DNA of 64,000 bases, from positions 62,001 to 126,000 of the forward strand of contig JAPYRX010000002.1 of assembly GCA_029936815.1 (NCBI GenBank), given 5' to 3'. Under the pieces are notes generated by a model, which searched no databases, had not been told where the DNA came from, and was given only the letters and a program-made list of their open reading frames with translations. Positions 1-10,209 of this stretch are shown here, in pieces. The DNA comes from Dehalococcoidia bacterium (lineage in GTDB: Bacteria > Chloroflexota > Dehalococcoidia > Lucifugimonadales > GCA-002694895). How positions within the stretch are numbered: the stretch's first letter is position 1; every line of letters starts with the position of its first letter. A program made the position numbers and the translations under genes.

Positions 1-963
1 AAATGGATATTAGAAGCTCAGAACATATGCCTTTCTAAAGGATTGACTGAAGTTCATGATGCAGGAATAAGTTCTATTCAGTACAAATCTTATTTGTCTT
101 TAATAAAGGAAGATAAACTTAAAATTAGGATATACGGAATGGCCAATCAAGAATTTTTTGAGGAAGGTGTAGGTATTACATCTGAAGGACTTTTTGAATT
201 AAGAAGTGTCAAATTAGTTTCTGATGGAGCTCTTGGATCTAGAGGTGCGGCACTGATTGAAAAATATAGCGATGATGATTCTAATGGCATATTGATTTTA
301 GACAAAATTAAGATGCATGATTTATTTAAAAAAGCTTTTGAGCAAAATTTTCAAGTGTGTATTCATGCTATTGGAGATCATGCAAATAAAGAATTACTTG
401 ATTCTTTTGAATCTGTTTTAGACATGGATATTGAATTAAATAATCATAGAACTCGTATTGAGCACGCTCAAATAATAAAAAAAGAAGATATAAAAAGAAT
501 TTCTAATTTGAATATAATAGCTTCTGTCCAACCAGTACATTGTATATCAGATATGTTTATGGCTGAATTCAGATTAGGAGATCGAATAAAGGATTCTTAT
601 TTATGGAAAACTTTGTTAGACAATCAAATTGAAATTATGGGAGGATCGGATTTTCCTGTTGAAGATTCTTCTCCTTTAATTGGGATACATGCCGCAGTTA
701 ATCGAAACAAAATAAATTATGTACCTGAGAATGGATGGGAAGCAAAAGAGAAATTAACTGTTTATGAATCTGTAAAAATGTTTACAGAAGATACGGCTTT
801 TGGTTCTTTCAAAGAAAACTTAAAAGGGAAAATTGCTGTTGGATATATGGCTGACTTTACTTTATTAGATCGAAATATCTATAAAATCAACACTGACGAA
901 ATATTAGAATCTAAAATTGTAGCCACCATAGTAGATGGTGAAATGGTATACAAGGATTTTTAA
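1..963 (+). CDS. Amidohydrolase family 3 (YtcJ-like) metal-dependent hydrolase, 5'-truncated by window edge
   Basis: Reading frame is open from base 1 (KWILEAQNICLSKGLTEVHDAG); GLTEVHDAG, HAIGDHANKELLD, RIEHAQ and GGSDFPVE motifs. Confidence 0.85.
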   Translation, partial: KWILEAQNICLSKGLTEVHDAGISSIQYKSYLSLIKEDKLKIRIYGMANQEFFEEGVGITSEGLFELRSVKLVSDGALGSRGAALIEKYSDDDSNGILILDKIKMHDLFKKAFEQNFQVCIHAIGDHANKELLDSFESVLDMDIELNNHRTRIEHAQIIKKEDIKRISNLNIIASVQPVHCISDMFMAEFRLGDRIKDSYLWKTLLDNQIEIMGGSDFPVEDSSPLIGIHAAVNRNKINYVPENGWEAKEKLTVYESVKMFTEDTAFGSFKENLKGKIAVGYMADFTLLDRNIYKINTDEILESKIVATIVDGEMVYKDF

Positions 964-1673
964 TTTTCTTCTAGATGCAAATCTTTTGCTAAATCAACTA
1001 TCACATCAGTAGCCGCATCAAAACTCATTGCACTAGTATTTAGTACAGCATGATAATTAAATCTGTTGTCAGGGTCTTCGATATCAAAAACTTTTTGAAA
1101 ATATTGCGTTCTTGCTTGATCTCGATTATCCATTAATATTTTCGCTTCATCGAGAGAAACTTTTTCAAATAAAGAAATTCGTCTTATTCTATCTTCTTCT
1201 TCTGCAATCAATCCAACCCGTAAAATTTTCGGGTTGGATTGAAGAATTATGTTAGCACCTCTGCCTACAATTACAATACTTCCTAATTCAGCTAATTGAA
1301 GTACAGTTTGTTGAATTCCCTTCGAATAATCGGCATCATTTAAATGATACTTATCATCATTTCTCTCTGAGGCAAGATCTTCAAATTCATGAGTAAGAAA
1401 TGCCGCTGCTCCAGGACCGAAGTGAGGATCTCCAACAGCGCCTGCAAATGCAGATTTTTCAAGAATTTCAGATATTTTTTGTAAAATTGAATCAGAGAAT
1501 GATGATGGCTTTTCTTCTTTTTTTGTAAATAGTTCAATATCCATTCCACTTTGAAGAGCAGCTTGCTTAATAATGTCTTTATCAACATATTCGATATTTA
1601 ATTTTTTGGCTACTTTGGGTCCTATTATTCTACCGCCACCCGCAGTCAATCCCCCTAGTGCTATAACAGGCAT
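960..1673 (-). CDS. Cytidylate kinase-like family protein
   Basis: N-terminal GGLTAGGGRIIGPKVAKKLNIEYVDKDII and IVIVGRGANIIL, typical of the cytidylate kinase-like family. Confidence 0.75.
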   Translation of the reverse strand: MPVIALGGLTAGGGRIIGPKVAKKLNIEYVDKDIIKQAALQSGMDIELFTKKEEKPSSFSDSILQKISEILEKSAFAGAVGDPHFGPGAAAFLTHEFEDLASERNDDKYHLNDADYSKGIQQTVLQLAELGSIVIVGRGANIILQSNPKILRVGLIAEEEDRIRRISLFEKVSLDEAKILMDNRDQARTQYFQKVFDIEDPDNRFNYHAVLNTSAMSFDAATDVIVDLAKDLHLEEN

Positions 1674-1706
1674 ATTTACCTCACTACAAAAATTATTATG
1701 ATGATA

Positions 1707-4568
1707 TTATATCATTTTTTTATCTAAATGTTTTTTTAAATATTTGCCTGTCAATGAGTTTTTATGGCTAGTTAATTTGTCAATTTTTCCTTCGTAAATA
1801 ATATTTCCACCCTCATCTCCTGCTCCTGGTCCTAAGTCAATTACCCAGTCTGCAGATTTGATAATATCTAAGTGATGTTCAATGATTAACACACTATTGC
1901 CACTATCAACTAATTTTTGGAGTACTTCTATTAATAAACTACAATCTTGGAACGATAAACCTGTTGTAGGTTCATCTAAAATATATAAGGTTTTACCAGT
2001 TGATCGTTTGGATAATTCTGATGAAAGTTTAATTCTTTGTGCTTCTCCTCCGCTTAGTTGTGTTGCAGGTTGTCCTAGTTTTATATATCCTAATCCTACA
2101 TTTTGTAGAGTTAGTAATTTTCGACTTATAGAAGGAATATTTTCAAAAAAGATTAAAGCTTCATCTACACTCATGGATAGAACATCAGATATATTTTTAC
2201 CTCTTACTTTTATTTCCAAAGCCTCTCTGTTATACCTTTTCCCCTTGCATGCATCACAAGTTATTGATATATCCGGAAGAAATTGCATTTCAATATTAAT
2301 AGCACCGTCACCCGAGCAATTTTCACATCTTCCTCCTCTAACGTTGAAAGAAAATCTACCAGGTTTATATCCTCTAGATCTTGATTCCGGAAGGTTTGCA
2401 AAAAGTTCTCTGACAAACGTAAATGTACCTGTATAAGTCGCAGAATTACTTCTAGGGGTTCTTCCTATGGGTGATTGATCAATATTAATTATTTTATCAA
2501 TATTCTCAATTCCTTCTATAGATTCATGTGAGCCAGGCTTATTTTTAGCTTTGTTTATTTTTTGTGCAACAGCTTTATAAATTATTTCATTTACTAGAGT
2601 ACTTTTACCTGACCCTGACACTCCTGTTACTACTACAAACAATCCCAATGGAATTTTCATACTTATGTTCTGAAGATTGTTTTCTGAAGCCTTAATTATC
2701 TTGAGAAATTTTGATTTATTTTCTTTTCGGTCCTTGAAATTATTAATTATAATTTTATTAGATAAATAAGCTCCTGTTAGTGATTTTTTAGAATTGATAA
2801 TTTTATTTAAATTTCCTTGAGTAATAATTGATCCTCCAAATTCTCCTGCCCCAGGCCCCATATCAATTATATGATCAGCGGATCTAATAATAGACTCGTC
2901 ATGTTCAACTACTAAAATAGAATTCCCTAAATCTCTTAGTTTTTTTAATGTTTTTATTAACATTTCATCATCTGCAGCATGTAATCCAATTGAGGGTTCA
3001 TCACAAACATATATTACCCCAGTTAATCCAGAACCTATTTGCGTAGCCAATTTAATTCTTTGTGCTTCCCCTCCACTGAGTGTTCCAGAAGATCTGGAAA
3101 GAGAAAGATATTTAAGTCCTATTCCTAGAAGAAATTCTAATCTTGAATGTATTTCATTGATTAGCCTTTCACCAATCTGAGATTCCCTTTTTGTTAAACT
3201 ATTTTTAGATTTTTTTTGTGAAATGCTTTGAATCCACTTATGCAAGTCAGATATATTCATCAATGTTAAATCAATGATATTTTTTTCTAAAATTTTCACA
3301 CTTAAAGATTCTTTTCGTAGTCTATAACCATCGCAGTCACTACAAATTTCCTTGGACATGTATTTTTCAATATCATCTCTTGAATAATCTGAATTTGTTT
3401 GATTATGACGTCTGCTAAGATTGTTAATTACCCCTTCAAATGATTTTTTATAATTTAATTTTCCAAACCTTCTGGATGTATAGCTAAAATCTAATGTTTT
3501 ACTTTTAGTTCCATACAGGACTATTTTCAAATGGGTTTTGTCTAAATTTTTTATAGGTATATCTAAAGAAAAGTTATAGAATTTTGATAAAGAGTTTAGT
3601 ATTCCTTTATATATATTTGCATATCTTCCTGATCTAAACCAAGGAGCAATGGCTCCCTCGTTTAAACTTATTTCATAATTAGGTAATACTAAATCCGGAT
3701 CTACTTTTAAAGAATGCCCAATCCCAGAACAAATTTCACATGCTCCTTTGGGGCTATTGAAGCTAAAATTTCTAGGCTCAACTTCATCAATACTAATATT
3801 GCAATCAGCGCAAGAAAAATTTTCTGAGAATTTTAATTCTTTATTTTTATCTATATTTATAATTGTTAATCCATTAGATAATTTTAATGATGTTTCGATT
3901 GAATTTGTTAATCTGTCAATATCGATTTTTTTACTCATAACTAACCTGTCTACAACAATTTCGATAGAATGCCATTTGTTTTTATCTAAATCTATTTCAT
4001 CAGATAATTCTTTTATTTCATTATCAATTCTTGCTCTGACAAAGCCGGATCTTTTTGTCATCTTTAATGTTTCTTTGTGTTCTCCTTTTTTATGCCTTAC
4101 AATTGGAGATAGAATCATAAATCTTGTGCCATCAGAAATTGAAAGTACTGAGTCAACTATTTGTTGGATTGATTGCTTACTTACTTTTTTCCCACAATTA
4201 ATACAATGAGGAGTTCCGATCCTTGCAAATAAAATCCTAAGATAATCATATATTTCCGTTGTGGTTCCTACTGTAGATCTAGGGTTTTTAGAAATACCTT
4301 TTTGATCAATTGATATTGCTGGTGATAGTCCTTCTATATAGTCAACATTTGGTTTTTCTAAATTACCTAAAAATTGCCTTGCATAAGCTGAAAGAGATTC
4401 TACATATCTCCTTCTTCCTTCTGCGTATATTGTGTCGAATGCCAATGAACTTTTGCCAGATCCCGACAATCCAGTTATTACTACAAGTTTTTCCCTAGGA
4501 ATATTGATGTCAATATTTTTAAGATTATGTTCTTTCGCCCCGCGAATTATTATATTTTTTGATTCCAA
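1707..4568 (-). CDS. uvrA: Excinuclease ABC subunit A
   Basis: Two ABC cassettes (GLSGSGKSSLAFDT, GVSGSGKSTL), LSGGEAQRIKLA signatures twice, zinc-finger CXXC pairs. Confidence 0.98.
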   Translation of the reverse strand: MESKNIIIRGAKEHNLKNIDINIPREKLVVITGLSGSGKSSLAFDTIYAEGRRRYVESLSAYARQFLGNLEKPNVDYIEGLSPAISIDQKGISKNPRSTVGTTTEIYDYLRILFARIGTPHCINCGKKVSKQSIQQIVDSVLSISDGTRFMILSPIVRHKKGEHKETLKMTKRSGFVRARIDNEIKELSDEIDLDKNKWHSIEIVVDRLVMSKKIDIDRLTNSIETSLKLSNGLTIINIDKNKELKFSENFSCADCNISIDEVEPRNFSFNSPKGACEICSGIGHSLKVDPDLVLPNYEISLNEGAIAPWFRSGRYANIYKGILNSLSKFYNFSLDIPIKNLDKTHLKIVLYGTKSKTLDFSYTSRRFGKLNYKKSFEGVINNLSRRHNQTNSDYSRDDIEKYMSKEICSDCDGYRLRKESLSVKILEKNIIDLTLMNISDLHKWIQSISQKKSKNSLTKRESQIGERLINEIHSRLEFLLGIGLKYLSLSRSSGTLSGGEAQRIKLATQIGSGLTGVIYVCDEPSIGLHAADDEMLIKTLKKLRDLGNSILVVEHDESIIRSADHIIDMGPGAGEFGGSIITQGNLNKIINSKKSLTGAYLSNKIIINNFKDRKENKSKFLKIIKASENNLQNISMKIPLGLFVVVTGVSGSGKSTLVNEIIYKAVAQKINKAKNKPGSHESIEGIENIDKIINIDQSPIGRTPRSNSATYTGTFTFVRELFANLPESRSRGYKPGRFSFNVRGGRCENCSGDGAINIEMQFLPDISITCDACKGKRYNREALEIKVRGKNISDVLSMSVDEALIFFENIPSISRKLLTLQNVGLGYIKLGQPATQLSGGEAQRIKLSSELSKRSTGKTLYILDEPTTGLSFQDCSLLIEVLQKLVDSGNSVLIIEHHLDIIKSADWVIDLGPGAGDEGGNIIYEGKIDKLTSHKNSLTGKYLKKHLDKKMI

Positions 4569-4655
4569 TTTATTATGAAAATATTCTAATATTTCGATTT
4601 TATCAAAAAATCTGTAATAAATAATATAAAGATTGTATTTTATATAAGTTATATT

Positions 4656-4683
4656 TTGGAAATAAGATCACAATTGATATAAT
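4656..4683 (+). promoter_or_regulatory. Candidate sigma70-type promoter for tRNA-Ser/sucCD (TTGGAA-16-TATAAT)
   Basis: TTGGAA at 4656-4661, TATAAT at 4678-4683, about 50 bp upstream of the tRNA. Confidence 0.45.
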
Positions 4684-4735
4684 ATCTTTTTATAATTTAA
4701 AGAAGATTTGTAAGTAAATTTGTTATTTGAAATAT

Positions 4736-4822
4736 GGAGAGATGGCCGAGTGGTTTAAGGCGCTGGTCTTGAAAACCAGTATAATTTTACGATTATCGTG
4801 GGTTCGAATCCCACTCTCTCCG
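4736..4822 (+). tRNA. tRNA-Ser (TGA)
   Basis: Acceptor GGAGAGA/TCTCTCC, anticodon loop CTTGAAA, long variable arm, GGTTCGAATCC T-loop, discriminator G. Confidence 0.95.
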
Positions 4823-4840
4823 AATTATTAAGGATTAAAT

Positions 4841-5998
4841 TTGAAAATACACGAATATCAATCAAAAGAATTGCTAAAATTATTCGGCATTCCAACACCT
4901 GAAAGTATAGTTACTGAGAATAAAATATCATTGTTGAATGCTTTCAAAGAATTTGGAAGCAGAGCAGTTTTAAAAGTGCAGGTGCATGCAGGAGGGAGAG
5001 GGAAATCTGGCGGAGTGAAACTTGTAGAAAACTCAAAAGACGTGAACGATTTTGCTGATAAATTTTTCGGAAAATATTTTAAAACAATACAAACTGGCAA
5101 TGATTCAGTTTTGATTAATAAAATTCTTGTTGAGGAAGTTAGTAATATACTGTCTGAGATGTATTTGGCATTATTAGTTGATGGCAGCCATCAATCAATT
5201 AATATTATTGTAAGCCCGGAAGGTGGAACTGATATTGAAGAAGTTGCATCTAAAAATCCTGAAAAAATTTTAAATTTTCCTGTCAACACAATTTTAGGCC
5301 CGACTGATTTTCAAATCAGAGAGATACTAGATTTTTTATCATTAGATATTAAATCTTTTTCAAAACTAAAAAATATTATTCAAGGACTATACAAATTATA
5401 CTTAGAAAAAGATTGTTCATTAATTGAAATAAACCCTTTGATTGTAGATAATAGGCATGAACTTATTGCCTTAGATGCAAAAATTTCTTTTGATGAAGAT
5501 GCTTTATATAAACATGAAGATATTCTTGACCTAAGAGATATAAATCAAGAAAATGAAATAGAGATCCAAACTGCTGAATTGGGTATAAAGTATGTACAAT
5601 TAAAAGGTAGTGTTGGATGTATAGTAAATGGTGCAGGATTGGCTATGGCTACAATGGATGTTATTCAGTCATCAGGATTGAAACCTGCAAATTTTTTAGA
5701 TATTGGAGGTGGAGCAGATGAAGAAAAAATATCCAAAGCTATGTCGGCTGTACTCTCAGATGTTAATGTGAAAATTGTCTTGGTAAATTTGTTTGGAGGT
5801 ATTTTAAGATGCGACGTTGCGTCAAGGGGATTTATTATGGCGTTAGATAAATATCAATCAAGTGCTCCTAAATTAATTATTAGGATGCAAGGTACTAATA
5901 GTGAAGAAGGTAAAGATATATTAAATGCTACTAATTACAATATCTCTTTTGCAGAAAATTTAGATCAAATTTCTAAAATATTAATGGATAAGGAGTAA
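4841..5998 (+). CDS. sucC: Succinyl-CoA ligase (ADP-forming) subunit beta
   Basis: MKIHEYQSKELLKLFGIPTP, VHAGGRGKSGGVKL, NLFGGILRCD; TTG start. Confidence 0.97.
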   Translation: MKIHEYQSKELLKLFGIPTPESIVTENKISLLNAFKEFGSRAVLKVQVHAGGRGKSGGVKLVENSKDVNDFADKFFGKYFKTIQTGNDSVLINKILVEEVSNILSEMYLALLVDGSHQSINIIVSPEGGTDIEEVASKNPEKILNFPVNTILGPTDFQIREILDFLSLDIKSFSKLKNIIQGLYKLYLEKDCSLIEINPLIVDNRHELIALDAKISFDEDALYKHEDILDLRDINQENEIEIQTAELGIKYVQLKGSVGCIVNGAGLAMATMDVIQSSGLKPANFLDIGGGADEEKISKAMSAVLSDVNVKIVLVNLFGGILRCDVASRGFIMALDKYQSSAPKLIIRMQGTNSEEGKDILNATNYNISFAENLDQISKILMDKE

Positions 5999-6003
5999 GA
6001 ATA

Positions 6004-6879
6004 TTGTCTCTTAGAATAGATGAAAATACAAAAGTAATTGTACAAGGGATTACAGGAAAGGAAGGCGGATTCCATGCTTTACGCTGTATTGAATATGGAA
6101 CTAATATTGTTGCCGGAGTAACTCCAGGTAAGGGAGGGCAATTATTTAATGACTCTATTAACGTATATGATTCTATGAAATCTGCAAAACTGGAAACTGA
6201 TGCAAACACTTCGTTGATTTTTGTTCCTTCGCCCTTTGCTCCAGATGCTATTTTAGAATCGATATACTCTGGAATTAAAACTGTAATATGTATTACTGAA
6301 GGAATCCCTGTAAACGAAATGATTAAAATATATAAGATAGCTAATGATAATAAGGTAACTTTGATTGGTCCAAATTGCCCTGGATTAATTAATCCTTCTG
6401 CAAATTGTAAAATTGGGATTATGCCAGGAGATATTTTTACACCAGGAAGAATAGGCGTTGTATCAAGAAGCGGAACATTAACTTATGAAGCAGTAGATCA
6501 ATTGACAAAAAATGGGATTGGGCAATCATTGTGTGTAGGAATAGGTGGAGATCCAATAATAGGGACTACATTTATTGATGTCTTAGACTATTTTATTAAT
6601 GACACTGATACTGATGGAATTGTATTTATTGGAGAAATAGGTGGGACAAAAGAACAAGAAGCAGCAGAATTTTTAAAATCGGTAAATAATTCAAAACCAA
6701 TTGCAGCCCTTATAGTTGGAGCAAGTGCTCCAGAAGGAAAACGTATGGGGCATGCTGGAGCTGTTATTAGTGGAGATTCAGGAAAAGCAGAATCGAAAAT
6801 GAATGCTTTAAGAGATGCTGGTTGTGAGATTATTGTTCATCCAGGGAAAATTGCAGATACTTTAAAGAAAATAATCTAA
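6004..6879 (+). CDS. sucD: Succinyl-CoA ligase subunit alpha
   Basis: VIVQGITGKEGGFH, VTPGKGG, GPNCPG, GHAGAVISGDSG; TTG start preceded by GGAG. Confidence 0.97.
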   Translation: MSLRIDENTKVIVQGITGKEGGFHALRCIEYGTNIVAGVTPGKGGQLFNDSINVYDSMKSAKLETDANTSLIFVPSPFAPDAILESIYSGIKTVICITEGIPVNEMIKIYKIANDNKVTLIGPNCPGLINPSANCKIGIMPGDIFTPGRIGVVSRSGTLTYEAVDQLTKNGIGQSLCVGIGGDPIIGTTFIDVLDYFINDTDTDGIVFIGEIGGTKEQEAAEFLKSVNNSKPIAALIVGASAPEGKRMGHAGAVISGDSGKAESKMNALRDAGCEIIVHPGKIADTLKKII

Positions 6880-6882
6880 GTA

Positions 6883-6965
6883 TGGGGAAGGAGAGACTCG
6901 AACTCTCACGTTCTATGAACACTTGATCCTAAGTCAAGCGCGTCTACCAATTCCGCCACTTCCCC
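6883..6965 (-). tRNA. tRNA-Leu (TAG)
   Basis: Reverse complement GGGGAAGTGGCGGAATTGGTAGACGCG...CTTAGGA...GTTCGAGTCTCTCCTTCCCCA; class II tRNA. Confidence 0.95.
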
Positions 6966-6969
6966 AAGT

Positions 6970-9900
6970 TTAATTTTTACTTTCAATTATATTTATTTTT
7001 TGATTAGATTTAATATTTTTAATTATTTGTGTTGTTCCACTAGGCCATATTACAGTAATTTTATCAATTATTTCAATATTTCCCAAACCATATTCAAGGT
7101 TTATTGAATTCATTGATAAGTAACTTGACCCTGCTCTAACTTCTTGCATTTGAATAATTTTTTTATTTTCCAAATTTGTTATTTCCACATATACTTTTGC
7201 TCCAATTCCATCTGCATTAGACCCTGTTCCATCTATCCCTTTTCTTCCTTTGAGATTTATATCTATCCAATTATTACTTCCCCCGCCATTAATCCAAACA
7301 AAAAATGGACCAGGAGCCTCATCTAATGTTCCGGACCAAACAGGTCCGCTACTATTTGTTCCTATAAGATCTACATATCCATCTCCATTTAAATCTCCAT
7401 GGGCTAATCCTTTTCCATTTTCATGATATTTTGTATGTATTTTATATTTCAAATTGTATATTTCGTCTGGATAAGTATTTTTTGGTAAATTAGAAAAATA
7501 CTTTTTATAATTTATACCTATAATATCTAAGAGATGTGTTCTAACAGTTACATCTTCAAATTCTAAATTTGGCAATCCCATTAACATTCTTCCTGCTGAC
7601 GGATATATATTTCCTCCAGGCCCTTCACCTCTTCCTACTTCTGATCCTAGCCAATATATGTCTTTTATTGTGTCATTATTAAAGTCGAATGCAGTTACTC
7701 CGTATCCAAAGTCATATGCTCCAATCCCTTTTGGGATTAGAACATCATTTTTAATGTTATCAATAATAGTTGCTTCTGCTGGAAGAAAAGGAGACGCTTT
7801 TATATTTATTTTTTCTGAATATTCTGAAAATGATCCAGGAGTTTCATTTTGAATCAGTAAAGAATGCAAACATGTGCCAATATTGTGTAATTCATGATAT
7901 TTACAATCTCCACCAGGTTTTGGTTTAGGACTATTGATTCCCTCTTTTATTATTCTTGAATGAGGGCCAGCATTAGTTATGAATATGTCTTGTAATAGGT
8001 CATTATTAAAATCAGAAACTGTAAAACCCATCCAATTACCAATAACGTTTAAGCCTAGTTCTTTAGATATATGCTTAAATGTTATATTACTTTCTGTAGA
8101 ATCATTTCTATAAATATGTAGTTGATCTCCATCACTAGCAACCCATAAATCTTGATCACCATCATCGTCATGGTCAAAAAATATTGCCGCGTGTGATGGT
8201 CCGGTGGGGTCTCCTACGATATTTGAATTTTTATCTTTGACTTCAGGATTATATCCCATAAATTCTTTATCGGATGTTTTGTCTTTAAAATAAATACCTT
8301 TTGATTCAGGATTTAACATAATCACTTCTGGTCCTTGTACATTTGCTGTTTTACTAATTTCATCAAATGTAAGGTTCCCATTATTTTTATAAAGTAAATT
8401 ATAGTGCCCAGGATGAGAAGGCCAAAACAAGCTAGACATAAAAAAATCTTCGTCAATTAAATTTGTAACATAAAAATCTAGATAGCCATCATTGTTGATA
8501 TCAGAACATATAATACTACTAGCAGACCTGTGATTTGTATTTGAATTAAAAGCAGCATTAGTTATATCTTTGAATTTTCCGTTTTTTAAATTTAAATACA
8601 ATTTGTCTTCTGTCCCTTTATATTTCTGATTGCTTTCATAAGATCTGTAATCTAATCCATCACCATTGAAACCTTTACCTCCTACGTATAAATCTTGAAA
8701 TCCATCATTATTAATATCGCATGCAACAGCTCCACTTGAATTCAGAATTTTTTCGTCTAATCCAGCTTGTTCAGAAAAATCGGTAAAAGTACCATCTCCA
8801 TTATTTTTATATAATAAATTTGAATGTTCGTATCCGTTGGTTATAAAAAAATCCATATCATTATCTCTGTCATAATCGAAAATCACGACTCCTGGCCTGT
8901 AATTCCATACTTCTGTAGCTCCGTTAAATTTTTCGTAGGTTAATTTTGTGAACGGGGTTATTTGATTGTCATTAGATAAATAGAAATTTTCATTTATTAT
9001 TAACTTTTCATTTGTTTGCGTTTGATTTTTATTATGAACAAAATTTTGATCTTCCAGATTTTTTATAATAGGTTTATTGCTTGTGAGTTTTAACCCAAGT
9101 TCTAAATTGTTATTCCCAGATAAAAATAAAGATATCAATCCGGTTAGAATCCCAAGAACCCAAATTAAGATAGCATAATATACTACAGATCTTTTAGGTA
9201 ATACTTTACCTAACCCCCAAAATGTAATCGGACCTCCTGATGCAGCTGTGAAAAGGAGCGTTGAGGCAGGAGCTATTCCCATTCCCATCAATAGAAGAGT
9301 TACAACTAATGGTATTTCAAATAATAAAGGCACGTTGATAAGTACTCCAATAGTACTAGCAATTATTATACCTTTAAGATTATTACCTAAAAAATTATTT
9401 ATTGTATCTGCAGATAAAAATTGTATTACTAATCCAGCCCCAAACCCGGCGATTATCATTATTGGTCCTAGTTTAATAATATTAGCTAATGTGATTTTAT
9501 AAAAATCAATTAAAGCTTCTTTAATTGATTTTTGAAACGAATCTGTATCTTTAGTATTTATATTGGGCAGAGTACTGATTTTTTCGTTTTTCTGTTTCAA
9601 CCCATATGTTAGCCTTGAAATAATTGGCCCAAATAAAAAAACACTAATTACGCCTGCAATTATTCTGTTAAGTGCTAAATCCGGATTGAAAATAGTGAAA
9701 ATCATTATTATAGATAAGAAATTCAAGGTTGAAGATCCTTGAGTTAAAGCTATAACTGATTCGAGAGAAGAACCTTTGTTTTTAAGTGAATTGACAACAG
9801 GTACTATACATGCAGAACATAAGTTTAGAGCTGGCGCAAGTATATATCCTCTCAACATACCTTTTATTCCAGGCGGAAAAATATTTGTATTGTTTTTTTT

Positions 9901-10209
9901 GGGGAAAATAAATGATTCTACAATCCCTGCGATAGCAAAAGCAAAAATCATTCCTAAAAATACCAACTCCATATATTCAAATGAAAAAGTTAGCCACCTT
10001 GAAAGCAAAGTAGCTTCCGGATCTCCTCCGATACAAAAACCTTGGAAACATTCTCCTTTTCTTGAAGCTGATGCAAAAAGTTCTTCTTTTATGGTTCCAA
10101 GTTTTTGGAATCTGTTTAAATAAAAAAATAAAGGCGTGGAAAGTAAAATTAATATTATGCCAATTAATCTTTTTTTGTGTATATTGTTATTTATATTTAT
10201 AAGTTTCAT
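6970..10209 (-). CDS. Predicted permease (COG0701/ArsP-like) fused to FG-GAP/VCBS repeats and a C-terminal ASPIC/UnbV domain
   Basis: N-terminal permease with NLCSACIVPVVNSLKNKG and GPIMIIAGFGAGL...GGPITFWGLG; then repeated FDYDRDNDMDFF/DINNDGFQDLYV motifs; C-terminal NNWIDINLKGRKGIDGTGSNADGIGAKVYV and ITVIWPSG. Start placed at ATG 10209. Confidence 0.88.
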   Translation of the reverse strand: MKLININNNIHKKRLIGIILILLSTPLFFYLNRFQKLGTIKEELFASASRKGECFQGFCIGGDPEATLLSRWLTFSFEYMELVFLGMIFAFAIAGIVESFIFPKKNNTNIFPPGIKGMLRGYILAPALNLCSACIVPVVNSLKNKGSSLESVIALTQGSSTLNFLSIIMIFTIFNPDLALNRIIAGVISVFLFGPIISRLTYGLKQKNEKISTLPNINTKDTDSFQKSIKEALIDFYKITLANIIKLGPIMIIAGFGAGLVIQFLSADTINNFLGNNLKGIIIASTIGVLINVPLLFEIPLVVTLLLMGMGIAPASTLLFTAASGGPITFWGLGKVLPKRSVVYYAILIWVLGILTGLISLFLSGNNNLELGLKLTSNKPIIKNLEDQNFVHNKNQTQTNEKLIINENFYLSNDNQITPFTKLTYEKFNGATEVWNYRPGVVIFDYDRDNDMDFFITNGYEHSNLLYKNNGDGTFTDFSEQAGLDEKILNSSGAVACDINNDGFQDLYVGGKGFNGDGLDYRSYESNQKYKGTEDKLYLNLKNGKFKDITNAAFNSNTNHRSASSIICSDINNDGYLDFYVTNLIDEDFFMSSLFWPSHPGHYNLLYKNNGNLTFDEISKTANVQGPEVIMLNPESKGIYFKDKTSDKEFMGYNPEVKDKNSNIVGDPTGPSHAAIFFDHDDDGDQDLWVASDGDQLHIYRNDSTESNITFKHISKELGLNVIGNWMGFTVSDFNNDLLQDIFITNAGPHSRIIKEGINSPKPKPGGDCKYHELHNIGTCLHSLLIQNETPGSFSEYSEKINIKASPFLPAEATIIDNIKNDVLIPKGIGAYDFGYGVTAFDFNNDTIKDIYWLGSEVGRGEGPGGNIYPSAGRMLMGLPNLEFEDVTVRTHLLDIIGINYKKYFSNLPKNTYPDEIYNLKYKIHTKYHENGKGLAHGDLNGDGYVDLIGTNSSGPVWSGTLDEAPGPFFVWINGGGSNNWIDINLKGRKGIDGTGSNADGIGAKVYVEITNLENKKIIQMQEVRAGSSYLSMNSINLEYGLGNIEIIDKITVIWPSGTTQIIKNIKSNQKINIIESKN

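Noticed and set aside
1882-4498. Forward-strand ORFs of 60-180 aa opposite uvrA
   Set aside because: Antisense shadows of a strongly conserved gene; no recognisable motifs
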